64,000 nucleotides of DNA, from NCBI RefSeq assembly GCF_006516965.1, contig NZ_VHLH01000008.1:62001-126000 (forward strand). The letters run 5' to 3'. The position numbers and the translations under genes were made by a program. Positions 40,602-48,512 of this stretch are shown piece by piece. The first letter of the stretch is position 1. Each line of letters opens with the position of its first letter. The DNA is from Pararhizobium mangrovi (GTDB lineage Bacteria; Pseudomonadota; Alphaproteobacteria; Rhizobiales; Rhizobiaceae). The notes below the pieces were generated by a model. That model ran no database searches and had not been told where the DNA came from. It saw only the letters and a list, made by a program, of their open reading frames with translations.

Positions 40602-41738
40602 TCACGCGGCGCTCTTTTCCTTCAGATAGCGCACGATCGTATCCGCTCCGCGCGGTGCCGAGTCCGTCTCGGGCTCGATGTCGTAGGTTTCCGCGACATA
40701 GGCCTTCTGCGCCTCGAGTTTATCCGGATGGGTCGTGACCGCCCGTTCGAGTGCGGCGCCGAGATCGCCGGCGCCATGGGCCACTTCGCCGAGGTGCCAG
40801 GCGCGATAGTTCTCGTCATCCTGCCAGTCGAAGCGGTTGGGGTTCAGGAAGACCATCGGACGCGGTCGCAGCAGGAACTCTGCCGTCTGGCTCGAAACGT
40901 CGCCGAGATAGATATCGGCGCCGAAGGTGTAGGTCATGTCGATCGAGTTCGTGCTGCCGAGGTCGATGCGCATGTGGTCGAGCTTCATATAGCGCTCGAA
41001 GGGCTCGTACTTTTCCGGGCGGGGCGGATCGAAGAGCCTGAGATGGGGTGCGAAGACGAGGTTGTAGCGCGTGCTTTCGGCGAAGAAGTCGAGCACCTCG
41101 AAGCCGACATGCGGCCAGGAGGAGAGCGAAAGCCAGAAATGCGGGTTGTAGACGACGGTCGGCCGGTCGTTGTCGAAGAGCGGCGGCCGTTCCGACTCCA
41201 TGCGCCGGACGAGGTCGAGCTTGGCGTAGCCGCCGATGCCGTAGTCGCCCGGCCTCGTGTTGCCGAGCTTGAGGTGGCGTTCGGCGAGCTTGCGGCCGGG
41301 CAGGAGGATGAAATCGAACTGCCCGACATTCGACTGGTAGCCGCTCGCCCGGTCGCCCGGTCCATGGCCGGTCCATACGAGCTGCGTGCCCTTCATGTCG
41401 AACTTGCGCAGGAAGAGCGTCGTGCGCTCCGGCACGACGATCGCGTCGAAGCCGCGCAGGTAGGAAAGGTTCATGAGAAGCGTGAGCTTCTTCGGTGGCA
41501 CGGTGTTCCCCCGTGCGCGCAGGATCGTGCGCGCGGGCGGCGGCAGGCGAAGCCTGTGGAACGTCACGTCGGCGTCGGGATAGAAGCGCGCGAGCTCTTT
41601 CATGTAGTCCAGGCTGGCGTCCATCGCGGCGGCCAGATGAACCTCCACATCCTTGTGCCGGCGCGCCATTTCCATGGCGATCGGAAGCGTATGCAGGATC
41701 TGGTGGCGTTGCGCGAGATAGACGAAGACGATGCGCAC
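40602..41738 (-). CDS. CDP-glycerol glycerophosphotransferase-like protein (TagB/TagF family)
   Basis: About 378 residues with a GT-B-like layout. It starts VRIVFVYLAQRHQILHT. In the middle LVWTGHGPGDRASGY is in the place of the TagF HGTP region. The C-terminal GADIYLGDVSSQTAEFLLR and PMVFLNPNRF match the D-(Y/V)-SS motif that binds the nucleotide alcohol in TagB/F enzymes. Those enzymes transfer glycerol- or ribitol-phosphate units and are known best from teichoic acids, but also occur in Gram-negative capsules. GTG 41738 fits the homology; much of the longer open frame upstream is antisense noise. Soluble or peripheral. Confidence 0.65.
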   Translation of the reverse strand: MRIVFVYLAQRHQILHTLPIAMEMARRHKDVEVHLAAAMDASLDYMKELARFYPDADVTFHRLRLPPPARTILRARGNTVPPKKLTLLMNLSYLRGFDAIVVPERTTLFLRKFDMKGTQLVWTGHGPGDRASGYQSNVGQFDFILLPGRKLAERHLKLGNTRPGDYGIGGYAKLDLVRRMESERPPLFDNDRPTVVYNPHFWLSLSSWPHVGFEVLDFFAESTRYNLVFAPHLRLFDPPRPEKYEPFERYMKLDHMRIDLGSTNSIDMTYTFGADIYLGDVSSQTAEFLLRPRPMVFLNPNRFDWQDDENYRAWHLGEVAHGAGDLGAALERAVTTHPDKLEAQKAYVAETYDIEPETDSAPRGADTIVRYLKEKSAA

Positions 41739-41866
41739 GGGCGGCCTGTCCGGTTCGTTCGAAGGCGCCGCCGAACGTGGATCTGGCTCCCGCAAGACGG
41801 CATGAGGCGCCCGCGATAGGACGCCGTGCGTCGCGCCGCAAGTCCCTCGCGAGTGCGGTCGCCGTT

Positions 41867-42766
41867 CTACACCGGCAGCTTCGGCAGGTCGAAGACGACG
41901 GGGGCAGCCTCCTCGATACCGCCTTCGGACGTGACGGAGCGCAGCGCCGTGACCGCGCGCCAACCGGCCGCACCGCCGCGGGAAAGCCGGATCCGGCGCC
42001 ACGAACCGGCATGCTCGTGGTGACCGGTCGCGATGCTCATCGACGGCACGCCGAGGACGGGCACGGGACCGCCGTCCGCGTCGATCGTCGAAACCAGATC
42101 GGCGTGCAGATGGCCGTGAAGCACCATGTGCACGCCGCCTTCGGCGATTACGCGGGCGACCGCGTGACGGTCTGTAAGTGCCTTGCGCGCCGGGCTCAGG
42201 CCATCGACAGGGGGATGGTGAATGAGCACGACCCGGCAGCGCTCTTCGAGCGGTGTGGCGAGCAGGCTTCGAAGCCGGTCGAGCTGCGTGCGCCCCACGC
42301 GGCCGGAAGCAAGGAGCGGAGCGGTCGCGACAGCGCTCGACACGCAGACGAGATCGACCGGGCCGATCCGTCGGACGTAGGGAAAGATTTCGTTCCCTTC
42401 GCCGAGCCATGGGCGCCAATGGTGCCGCAGCGTTTTCGCGGCGCCACGTACCAGCGCGTCGTGATTGCCGGGTACGAGCGCTACGCGCTCCGGGGCCGCA
42501 AGGCGGCAAAGCCAGGTGGCGGACGCGGCGAATTCGCGTTCCATGGCGAAGTTCACGAGGTCGCCCGTCACCGCGAAGCCGTCCGGTGCTGCGGCCTGGC
42601 AGTCGCGGCGTATCGTCTCGGCGACCGCCGGATCGTGGAGGGTCTCGCGTCGCCGCCGCCAGCTCTGCAGCGTCAGGAAGCGCTTGCCCAGGCATTCGCC
42701 GAGCTTCGGCAAGGCGCACGAAAGGTGCGGATCGCTGATATGGGCAAGCGTGATCGCGCCTTGCAT
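41867..42766 (-). CDS. Calcineurin-like metallophosphoesterase
   Basis: A 299-residue phosphoesterase with the full metal-binding set: ISDPHLS (DxH), VTGDLVN (GD), VPGNHDALV (GNHD), LIHHPPVDG, and LHGHLHADL (GHxH). Closest in layout to CpdA/Icc-type cyclic-nucleotide phosphodiesterases, but family members also act on lipid or nucleotide-sugar phosphates. ATG 42766 is preceded by GGAGGGGA. Its place in a lipid cluster suggests dephosphorylation of a lipid or head-group intermediate, which is inference. Divergent from the LicC-like gene. Confidence 0.82.
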   Translation of the reverse strand: MQGAITLAHISDPHLSCALPKLGECLGKRFLTLQSWRRRRETLHDPAVAETIRRDCQAAAPDGFAVTGDLVNFAMEREFAASATWLCRLAAPERVALVPGNHDALVRGAAKTLRHHWRPWLGEGNEIFPYVRRIGPVDLVCVSSAVATAPLLASGRVGRTQLDRLRSLLATPLEERCRVVLIHHPPVDGLSPARKALTDRHAVARVIAEGGVHMVLHGHLHADLVSTIDADGGPVPVLGVPSMSIATGHHEHAGSWRRIRLSRGGAAGWRAVTALRSVTSEGGIEEAAPVVFDLPKLPV

Positions 42767-42901
42767 CGGCGTCCCCTCCATGCGCCTTCGCATGCCGGAT
42801 GGCGCACGGTTAGGCGTTGCACCCATAGGCCATGCTCTATATGCCGGCAACGCGCGTTCGTCGTGCGGTTCTTCCATGCAATGCCGGATACGGATCTCCC
42901 G

Positions 42902-43642
42902 ATGAAGGCCATCATTCTATGCGCCGGGCAGGGGCGTCGCCTCATGCCGCTTACGGCCGAAACGCCGAAATGCCTGCTCGACCTTTCCGGTCGCAGCGTC
43001 CTCGAATGGCAGTTGCACGCGCTGGCAGCGGCCGGCGTGGAAGAGGCGATCGTCGTCACCGGTTTCAATGCGGGCAAGGTCGAAGCGGCGCTGGCGCGGA
43101 CTACGGCCGGGATCGCCGTGCGCTCGATCCACAACCCCTTCTATGCCGTGGCCGACAACATGGCGAGCTGCTGGGTGGCGCTCGGCGAGATGCGCTCGCC
43201 ATTCCTCGTTCTCAACGGCGACACCCTCATCGAGCCGGCGCTCGCCCGCCGTGTGGTCGACGGCCCGGTCGATGCGCCGATCACGGTGACGATCGACCGC
43301 AAGGAAGCCTACGACGACGACGACATGAAGGTTCGCCTCGACGGCGATCGGTTGAGCGCGATCGGCAAGACGCTCGAAGCGCCGATCGACGGTGAATCCA
43401 TCGGTTTCCTGCGTTTCTCCCCGGAAGGCGGCGCGCTTTTCGCCGACGAGGTCGCGCGCAGCCTGCGCGCCGAGGGCGGCCTCAAGCTGTGGTATCTGAG
43501 CGCGATCGACCGCATCGCCAAGGCGGGTCATCCCGTGGCGGTCCGCTCGATCGAGGGGCTCGAATGGGGCGAACTCGATTCCGCCGACGATCTCGCTTTC
43601 GACCGCCGCATGACGGATGGCTGGCGCGAACGCGAGTTTTAG
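42902..43642 (+). CDS. LicC-type nucleotidyltransferase (probable CTP-dependent)
   Basis: About 246 residues. The N-terminal MKAIILCAGQGRRLMPLT and ETPKCLLDLSGRSVLEWQ are the loop and Lys of the sugar-/alcohol-phosphate nucleotidyltransferases. FLVLNGDTLIEP is the metal site and SIGFLRFSPEGG follows. It resembles LicC/phosphocholine cytidylyltransferase and inositol-phosphate cytidylyltransferase domains, which make CDP-alcohols. An upstream ATG at 42881 is also possible. With the CDP-alcohol phosphatidyltransferase at 48513 it could supply or process a head-group donor. Confidence 0.78.
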   Translation: MKAIILCAGQGRRLMPLTAETPKCLLDLSGRSVLEWQLHALAAAGVEEAIVVTGFNAGKVEAALARTTAGIAVRSIHNPFYAVADNMASCWVALGEMRSPFLVLNGDTLIEPALARRVVDGPVDAPITVTIDRKEAYDDDDMKVRLDGDRLSAIGKTLEAPIDGESIGFLRFSPEGGALFADEVARSLRAEGGLKLWYLSAIDRIAKAGHPVAVRSIEGLEWGELDSADDLAFDRRMTDGWREREF

Positions 43643-43682
43643 AGCGCTTCCGTATAAACCCGAAGGGCTCCAAAACGCGGCG

Positions 43683-44426
43683 TCAGCCCGCGAGCCGGCG
43701 CACCAGTTCGAGGTCGGCCGGCTTGTCGACGTCGATCGCGCTTTCCCCGAACGGCATCTCCACCACACCGAGCGGACAACCGGCCTTGCGGCCGAGCCGT
43801 TCGAGCGCTTCGGCGAGGGTCAGCCGGCCGGCCATATAGGCGGCGACGGCACCGGGCCCGAGCATGCCGAACAGCTTGACCGGGTTCTTGCGATGCATCT
43901 CGATCTTTTGCCAGAGGTCGACGACGCCGATGGCCCGGTCGTCCGAGAGATAAAAGAGGTTGCAGCCCGAAAACCGACCGTCGGCGAATTTCAGGTAGGT
44001 GCGCTGCGTCTCCGGCACGGCCCGCTCGATCGTCTCGGCGCGTGCGAGCGCGGCGACAACGCCCGCATTCGGCAGGTTGGCAAGGAAATGGTCGACCCAT
44101 TCGCGCTTCAGCAGCGCATGGTCGGCCGTCGTGACCAGCAACGGTGTACCGAGCACGTCGAGGGCGGCCCGCACGCTCGCGCTCGGGCTCGTGCTCGCGG
44201 CGACGATCTCGAAACGGGGATCGCCAACGACCGATGGATCCTCGATCGAAACGGCGATGCGTCCCACCCGCTCGCTCGCGGCAAGCGCTTCGCCGACGCG
44301 CGCGAGCATCGGCTTGCCGGCGATGTCGATCAGCGCCTTGTGGGCGACGCCGGCATGTTCGGCCAGCGGATCGCCGCCCGGCCGCGAACCGGCGAGGACG
44401 AGCGCGGTCAGCGGCTGCGCCGTCAC
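43683..44426 (-). CDS. MobA-like NTP transferase domain protein
   Basis: A 247-residue protein with an NTP-transferase fold: ALVLAGSRPGGDPLAEH as nucleotide loop, HKALIDIAGKPMLARV with the Lys, LVTTADHALL as the acidic metal site, and DVDKPADLELVRRL at the end. The substrate is not evident. It overlaps the upstream GNAT-type acyltransferase gene by 4 bases (GTGA), a sign of coupled translation and a shared pathway. Second nucleotidyltransferase of the cluster, distinct from the LicC-type gene. Confidence 0.78.
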   Translation of the reverse strand: MTAQPLTALVLAGSRPGGDPLAEHAGVAHKALIDIAGKPMLARVGEALAASERVGRIAVSIEDPSVVGDPRFEIVAASTSPSASVRAALDVLGTPLLVTTADHALLKREWVDHFLANLPNAGVVAALARAETIERAVPETQRTYLKFADGRFSGCNLFYLSDDRAIGVVDLWQKIEMHRKNPVKLFGMLGPGAVAAYMAGRLTLAEALERLGRKAGCPLGVVEMPFGESAIDVDKPADLELVRRLAG

Positions 44427-45541
44427 GCGAGCGTCTTTTTGTAGAGCCGATAGGTCTTGTAGGGCTTGCCGCCGCTCAGCGATTCGCCGAGATGGCGCAT
44501 CGGCATGTTGTCCTCGAGCACCCAGGACATCTCGATGCGGCGAATGCCGCGCTTCATCGCCTGCTCGCGGATCTGGTTCATCACCAGGAAGGGCAGTAGG
44601 CTGCCGAGCGCGGTCTCGGAGATCTTCTTGCGGAAGCCCATCAGCGGCACGCGGCCGGTGGCGACGCCCGAAACCTTGAGCCGCCACAAGAGCTTCGTCC
44701 AGCCGAAGGGAGCGATGCGGCCACGAAGGTCGCGTGTTGCTTCGTTGAGGTTCGGCAGGCATACGCCGAAGCCGACCGGCTCGCCGTCGACCTCGACGAT
44801 GGGCACCATGTCGGCTTCGAGAAGCGGCTTCATCGCCTTGGCGAGCGCTTCCATCTCGTCCTTGGCGAAGGGGATGAACCCCCAGTTTCCCGACCATGCA
44901 TCGTTGAAGATATCGACGATGGAGGCGAGGTCGCGATCGTAGTTCTTCTGGTCGAGCGAACGAAGCTTCACGTTCTTCGGCGGTGGCCGCTTCTGCACGC
45001 GCTCGATCCATTTCGGCGTGTGTTCGTCGGCGTTGTAGAGATAGGCGTGGACGTCCTTCAGCCGGCCATAGCCCTGTTCCTCGATCCGGGCACCGGTATA
45101 GCGTGGATTGTGGCCCATCATCAGCATCGGCGGCGTGTCGAAGCCATCGACCAGCGTGCCGATCTCCTCGTTGATCGACAGGTCGAACGGGCCCTGCACG
45201 CGGGCGAGGCCCCGTTCGCCGAGCCATGCCTCCGCCTCGTCGAAGAGGGCGGCGAAGACGGCCGGGTCGTCCTTGGCCATCACCATGCCGAAATGGCCGA
45301 TGCCGGGAATGCGCCGGTCGTCCTGCGCCGAGATGCGCCCGACCGGCTTTCCGTCTTCGAAGGCAAGCCAGAAGGCGACGTCGGCATAGTTGAAGAAAGG
45401 GTTCGTCTTCGCCGAAAGCGACTGGCGCCGTTCGAGCTTCAGCGGCGCGACGTAGTTCGCGTCGTCGGCCATCAGCCGACCCGGCAGCTCGATGAACGCG
45501 TCCATGTCGCGGCTCGTTTGCACGCGGCGAATCTTGATCAA
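44423..45541 (-). CDS. GNAT-type N-acyltransferase, bacterial ceramide synthase (bCerS)-like
   Basis: About 372 residues with a C-terminal GNAT-like acyltransferase region (VDGEPVGFGVCLPNLNEA, then EMSWVLEDNMPMRHLGES). The N-terminus IKIRRVQTSRDMDAFIELP and the YNADEHTPKWIERVQ stretch match the alphaproteobacterial family once labelled dATP pyrophosphohydrolase. The Caulobacter ceramide synthase that N-acylates 3-oxo-sphinganine belongs to this kind of family. The match is by eye and from memory, not alignment. TTG 45541 overlaps the LptG-like stop and has CGGAGA at proper spacing; no ATG is available there. Confidence 0.7.
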   Translation of the reverse strand: MIKIRRVQTSRDMDAFIELPGRLMADDANYVAPLKLERRQSLSAKTNPFFNYADVAFWLAFEDGKPVGRISAQDDRRIPGIGHFGMVMAKDDPAVFAALFDEAEAWLGERGLARVQGPFDLSINEEIGTLVDGFDTPPMLMMGHNPRYTGARIEEQGYGRLKDVHAYLYNADEHTPKWIERVQKRPPPKNVKLRSLDQKNYDRDLASIVDIFNDAWSGNWGFIPFAKDEMEALAKAMKPLLEADMVPIVEVDGEPVGFGVCLPNLNEATRDLRGRIAPFGWTKLLWRLKVSGVATGRVPLMGFRKKISETALGSLLPFLVMNQIREQAMKRGIRRIEMSWVLEDNMPMRHLGESLSGGKPYKTYRLYKKTLA

Positions 45542-46665
45542 GGCATGATCTCCGATGCTTGGGGTAATGATTCCGAGGAAGGACGGTGCGATCTCGGCAT
45601 GCGTGTGAGCCATGCGAGCCGGGCGATGGCGAAGAGCGAGAAGACGACGAGCGGCCCCCAGGAGGCAAGCACGGGATCGGCGACGCCGCCCCGGGCGATC
45701 GTCGCGCCGAGCCCGTCGACGAGCATGTAGAAGAGACCCGCCCCGAGGCTGACGAGGAAGCCGCGACCCATCACCGTCTGCCGCGGATTGGTGAGGATCA
45801 GCGGCGTGGCGATGAGGAGCATGGGGAGATTGGCGAGCGGCGCCGCGAAGGCGCGCTGGACCGCCGTGCGATAGACGGACGGTGCCGCCGTCGCCGGCAG
45901 GCGACCGGAAAGCACGCCTTCGGCGAGACGAGCCGAGACGTGGCCCTGCGGCGTCAGCGCTTCCATGATGCTCGCCGGTCGCAGATGCGTTTGCCACGGA
46001 CCGTCGGCGGGATGCGTCTGCGATTGCGTCTCGCGCGGCCAGGCCGTGCGCTTCGCGCCGGAAAGGTGCCAGTTTCCCGCGTCGTACGCGGCATGCTCGG
46101 CGACGACGCGCGACCCGACGATCGACTGCGCGTCGCGCTCGAAGATCGTGACGCCGCCCAGTTTTCGTCCCCCGTCTTCGACGTGCTGAACGGAGACGAC
46201 ATTGCCGTCCACCTTCAGCCACACGGGTTCGTTCGCCCGGGCGCCCGGGTCGGAAAGGTGGTTCGCCCACCATTGCGCGACATGCTGTTCGGCGGGCTGC
46301 GTCAGGCCTTCGAGGACGGCGAAATGCACGAGTGCGAGGCCGATTGCCGCCGGCAGCAGGCAAACCGCGACGCGGCCGGGCGAAAGGCCGGCGGCGCGCA
46401 TGGCGGTCGCCTCGTTGTTGCGCGCCAGGATGCTGACGACGAAGAGCGTCGCGATCAGCGTGCCGATCGGGATCAACTGGTCGAGAAGCGTCGGCAGCGT
46501 CATCACCAGATAGAAGGCGAAGCCGCCGATGCCGGTGCCGGTTTCGAGGATGTTGTCGGCCGTATCGAAAAGGTCGACGACCTGACCGATCGCCGCCAGC
46601 ATGAGCGTCACGCCGAGCGCGGCGCCGAAAAGCCTGCCGCTGAGATAGAGCGTCAGCGTCTTCAT
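45538..46665 (-). CDS. LptG-like lipid-export permease (YjgP/YjgQ family)
   Basis: A 375-residue membrane protein of the LptF/LptG family: three N-terminal segments (LTLYLSGRLFGAALGVTLML first), a large periplasmic beta-jellyroll part (about residues 125-255), and three C-terminal segments (FAAPLANLPMLLIATPLIL). LptFG pump lipids from the inner membrane onto the Lpt bridge. It overlaps the partner gene by 4 bases (ATGA) and the acyltransferase gene by 4 bases. The pair lies in a sphingolipid cluster, with no lptD, surA or pdxA beside it as in the standard rhizobial lpt locus. Confidence 0.83.
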   Translation of the reverse strand: MKTLTLYLSGRLFGAALGVTLMLAAIGQVVDLFDTADNILETGTGIGGFAFYLVMTLPTLLDQLIPIGTLIATLFVVSILARNNEATAMRAAGLSPGRVAVCLLPAAIGLALVHFAVLEGLTQPAEQHVAQWWANHLSDPGARANEPVWLKVDGNVVSVQHVEDGGRKLGGVTIFERDAQSIVGSRVVAEHAAYDAGNWHLSGAKRTAWPRETQSQTHPADGPWQTHLRPASIMEALTPQGHVSARLAEGVLSGRLPATAAPSVYRTAVQRAFAAPLANLPMLLIATPLILTNPRQTVMGRGFLVSLGAGLFYMLVDGLGATIARGGVADPVLASWGPLVVFSLFAIARLAWLTRMPRSHRPSSESLPQASEIMP

Positions 46666-47858
46666 GCGGTTCGGCCGAGCCCGGTGATGCGACCGGCAAA
46701 CGCGGTAATGCCGGTCTGGAGCCCGCTGACCATGCGCACGATCGGTGCTTCCACCGGCTGGTCCTTGCTGGACTGGAAGAGCCAGATGCACAGCGCGGCG
46801 AAGACGACGAAGGGCGCCACCACGATCGGCGTCGTGTAGGTCGCGCGTGACGCGCCGAGGTCGGTCGCGAACTGCAGGGCGTTGTTGAAGGTGACGAGCA
46901 CGATCGCCGCGAAGACGAGGCCCGTCGTGCGCGAGCCGCGCCGGCCGGCGAAACTCAGCGGCACGGCGAGCAGCGGCAGAAGCGGCAGGGTGAGCGCGCG
47001 CACCAGCCGGTCGGCGAGTTCGGCCTTGAGGGCGGCAGGCTTGAGGTCGCCATCGCCGCTTGCGATCCGTTCGACGAGTTCGGGCATCGTCAGTTCCCGT
47101 TCGCTCTCGCCACGCGCGCGATAGGTCGTGAGGTCGAGATTGAACTGCGTGCCGTAGGTCAGGTTCTTGAAGCGCAGCGTGCCGGTCGCTCCGGACTGGG
47201 CGTCACGGATCGTGATTCCGTCCTGGAGAAGCAGCGTCAGGTGCTTCTGGTCCTTCGAAAGCTCGAGCGTGCCGGTGCGTGCCGAGGTGATCTCCGTCCC
47301 GCTCGGCCGCTTGCGCTGGATGAAGACCCCGGTCAGCCGGCGGCCCGATGTGTCGACCCTGTCGGCGGTGATGGTGATGCCGTGTCCCGCGTCGATGAAG
47401 GTCGCCGGCGGCACCTTGGCATCCCAGCCGGCTGCCGCCGTATAGAGCAGCCGGTGATAGTCGTAGCGTGTGACGGGGTTGAGGAAGCCGTAGAGGATGA
47501 CGCTCACGACCATGAGGACGCAGCCGAGCGCCACGAAGGGCATGCAGATGCGGCGGATGGATACGCCGCTCGCCATCAGCGCGTCGAGTTCCGAGCCGTC
47601 GCCGAGCCGGCTCATGGCGACGAACACGGCGACGAAGAAGGCCGCCGTCAGCGCAAGGCTCACATAGTGCGGTACGAGGCTTGCCGTCAGCGCGACGAGC
47701 AGCCAGTAGGGCGTGCCGCCGGTCGCCGAGAGCATGTCGACGAGGCGCAGCACGCGCTCGAGTAGCAGCGCCGCCAGCACGACGCCGAGCGAGAGCGCCA
47801 GCGGCTTGCCGGCGAGCCCGATCAGATAGCGGTCGATGACGCCAAGGTGGCGGCTCAT
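46662..47858 (-). CDS. LptF-like lipid-export permease (YjgP/YjgQ family)
   Basis: A 398-residue partner permease with the same layout: N-terminal HLGVIDRYLIGLAGKPLALS followed by membrane segments, a cytoplasmic SRLGDGSELDALMASGVS coupling segment (the family's SELxAL(R/M)A(A/S)G motif, which contacts the LptB ATPase), a periplasmic jellyroll and C-terminal segments. No ATPase gene is nearby, so it would have to use the chromosomal LptB. ATG 47858 was chosen for homology; GAGGAAGG lies a little far upstream. Whether this is the only LptF of the cell cannot be seen here. Confidence 0.83.
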   Translation of the reverse strand: MSRHLGVIDRYLIGLAGKPLALSLGVVLAALLLERVLRLVDMLSATGGTPYWLLVALTASLVPHYVSLALTAAFFVAVFVAMSRLGDGSELDALMASGVSIRRICMPFVALGCVLMVVSVILYGFLNPVTRYDYHRLLYTAAAGWDAKVPPATFIDAGHGITITADRVDTSGRRLTGVFIQRKRPSGTEITSARTGTLELSKDQKHLTLLLQDGITIRDAQSGATGTLRFKNLTYGTQFNLDLTTYRARGESERELTMPELVERIASGDGDLKPAALKAELADRLVRALTLPLLPLLAVPLSFAGRRGSRTTGLVFAAIVLVTFNNALQFATDLGASRATYTTPIVVAPFVVFAALCIWLFQSSKDQPVEAPIVRMVSGLQTGITAFAGRITGLGRTA

Positions 47859-47877
47859 GAACGTTCCGCGGCCTTCC

Positions 47878-48315
47878 TCACGAAGCTTGCCAGAGACCGG
47901 CGAGCTGCGAGCGCATGTCTTGCGCCGCCGCATCGTCCGGCGCGACCGCGGCATCGAGCGCGGGCGGGCCCGGCCAGCCGGCATCTGGAAAGGCGACGCC
48001 GGCATGCGTACGCTCGCCTTCGTAGCGCGGCAGGACGTGAAAATGCACGTGCGGGTCGACCATCATCAGCATCAGATAGTTGATGCGCTCGTAGGCGACG
48101 AAGGCCTTCAGCATGGCCTCGATCCCGGTGATGGCGTTGCGCATGTCGGCATGCGCCGCTTCGCCGATTTCGGAGAAGGCGAGCGCCTCCTCCTTGCAGA
48201 TCAGCACCAGCGAACCGAGCGTCGGCTGTTTCGCACGAAGCTGGATGCTCCAGAACTCCGTCTCGGCGACCACGCTGTTCGGATAGCCGAATTTCGTCAT
48301 CGTCGCGTTTGGCAT
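47878..48315 (-). CDS. HIT domain protein
   Basis: A 145-residue histidine-triad hydrolase/transferase. The triad is H89-V-H91-F-H93 (DPHVHFHVLPRY) near residue 90, in the usual position. HIT proteins cleave or transfer nucleotides, for example adenylylated or diadenosine substrates; the branch is not assignable. Upstream of and co-directional with the LptF-like gene, 19 bases apart, so it probably opens that operon. Divergent from the CDP-alcohol phosphatidyltransferase gene, with about 200 bases for two promoters. Confidence 0.85.
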   Translation of the reverse strand: MPNATMTKFGYPNSVVAETEFWSIQLRAKQPTLGSLVLICKEEALAFSEIGEAAHADMRNAITGIEAMLKAFVAYERINYLMLMMVDPHVHFHVLPRYEGERTHAGVAFPDAGWPGPPALDAAVAPDDAAAQDMRSQLAGLWQAS

Positions 48316-48512
48316 GGCCGTCTTTCCGCCGGTTCGAAGCTGTCACGGCTTATTCAATCTCACCGGGCAAGGCTAGGGTCCGGCCCCATTTATCTTGCCC
48401 GCGGGGGCGTCGGCGGCTATGTGCGGGCGCTGCGAGCGAGGGTGCGCATGCATCGCTCGCCGATGGCATCACGCCGCCTGGGTACCGAACAACCGACAAA
48501 GGGGACGAGATT

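Noticed and set aside
41739-42719. N-terminal extension of the TagB/F-like gene
   Set aside because: The extra 327 codons are antisense to the metallophosphoesterase region and have shadow-like composition. GTG 41738 starts the conserved part.
45668-46699. N-terminal extension of the GNAT-type acyltransferase or nucleotidyltransferase into the LptG region
   Set aside because: The LptG-like frame is clearly coding there. The TTG at 45541 with CGGAGA explains the real start.
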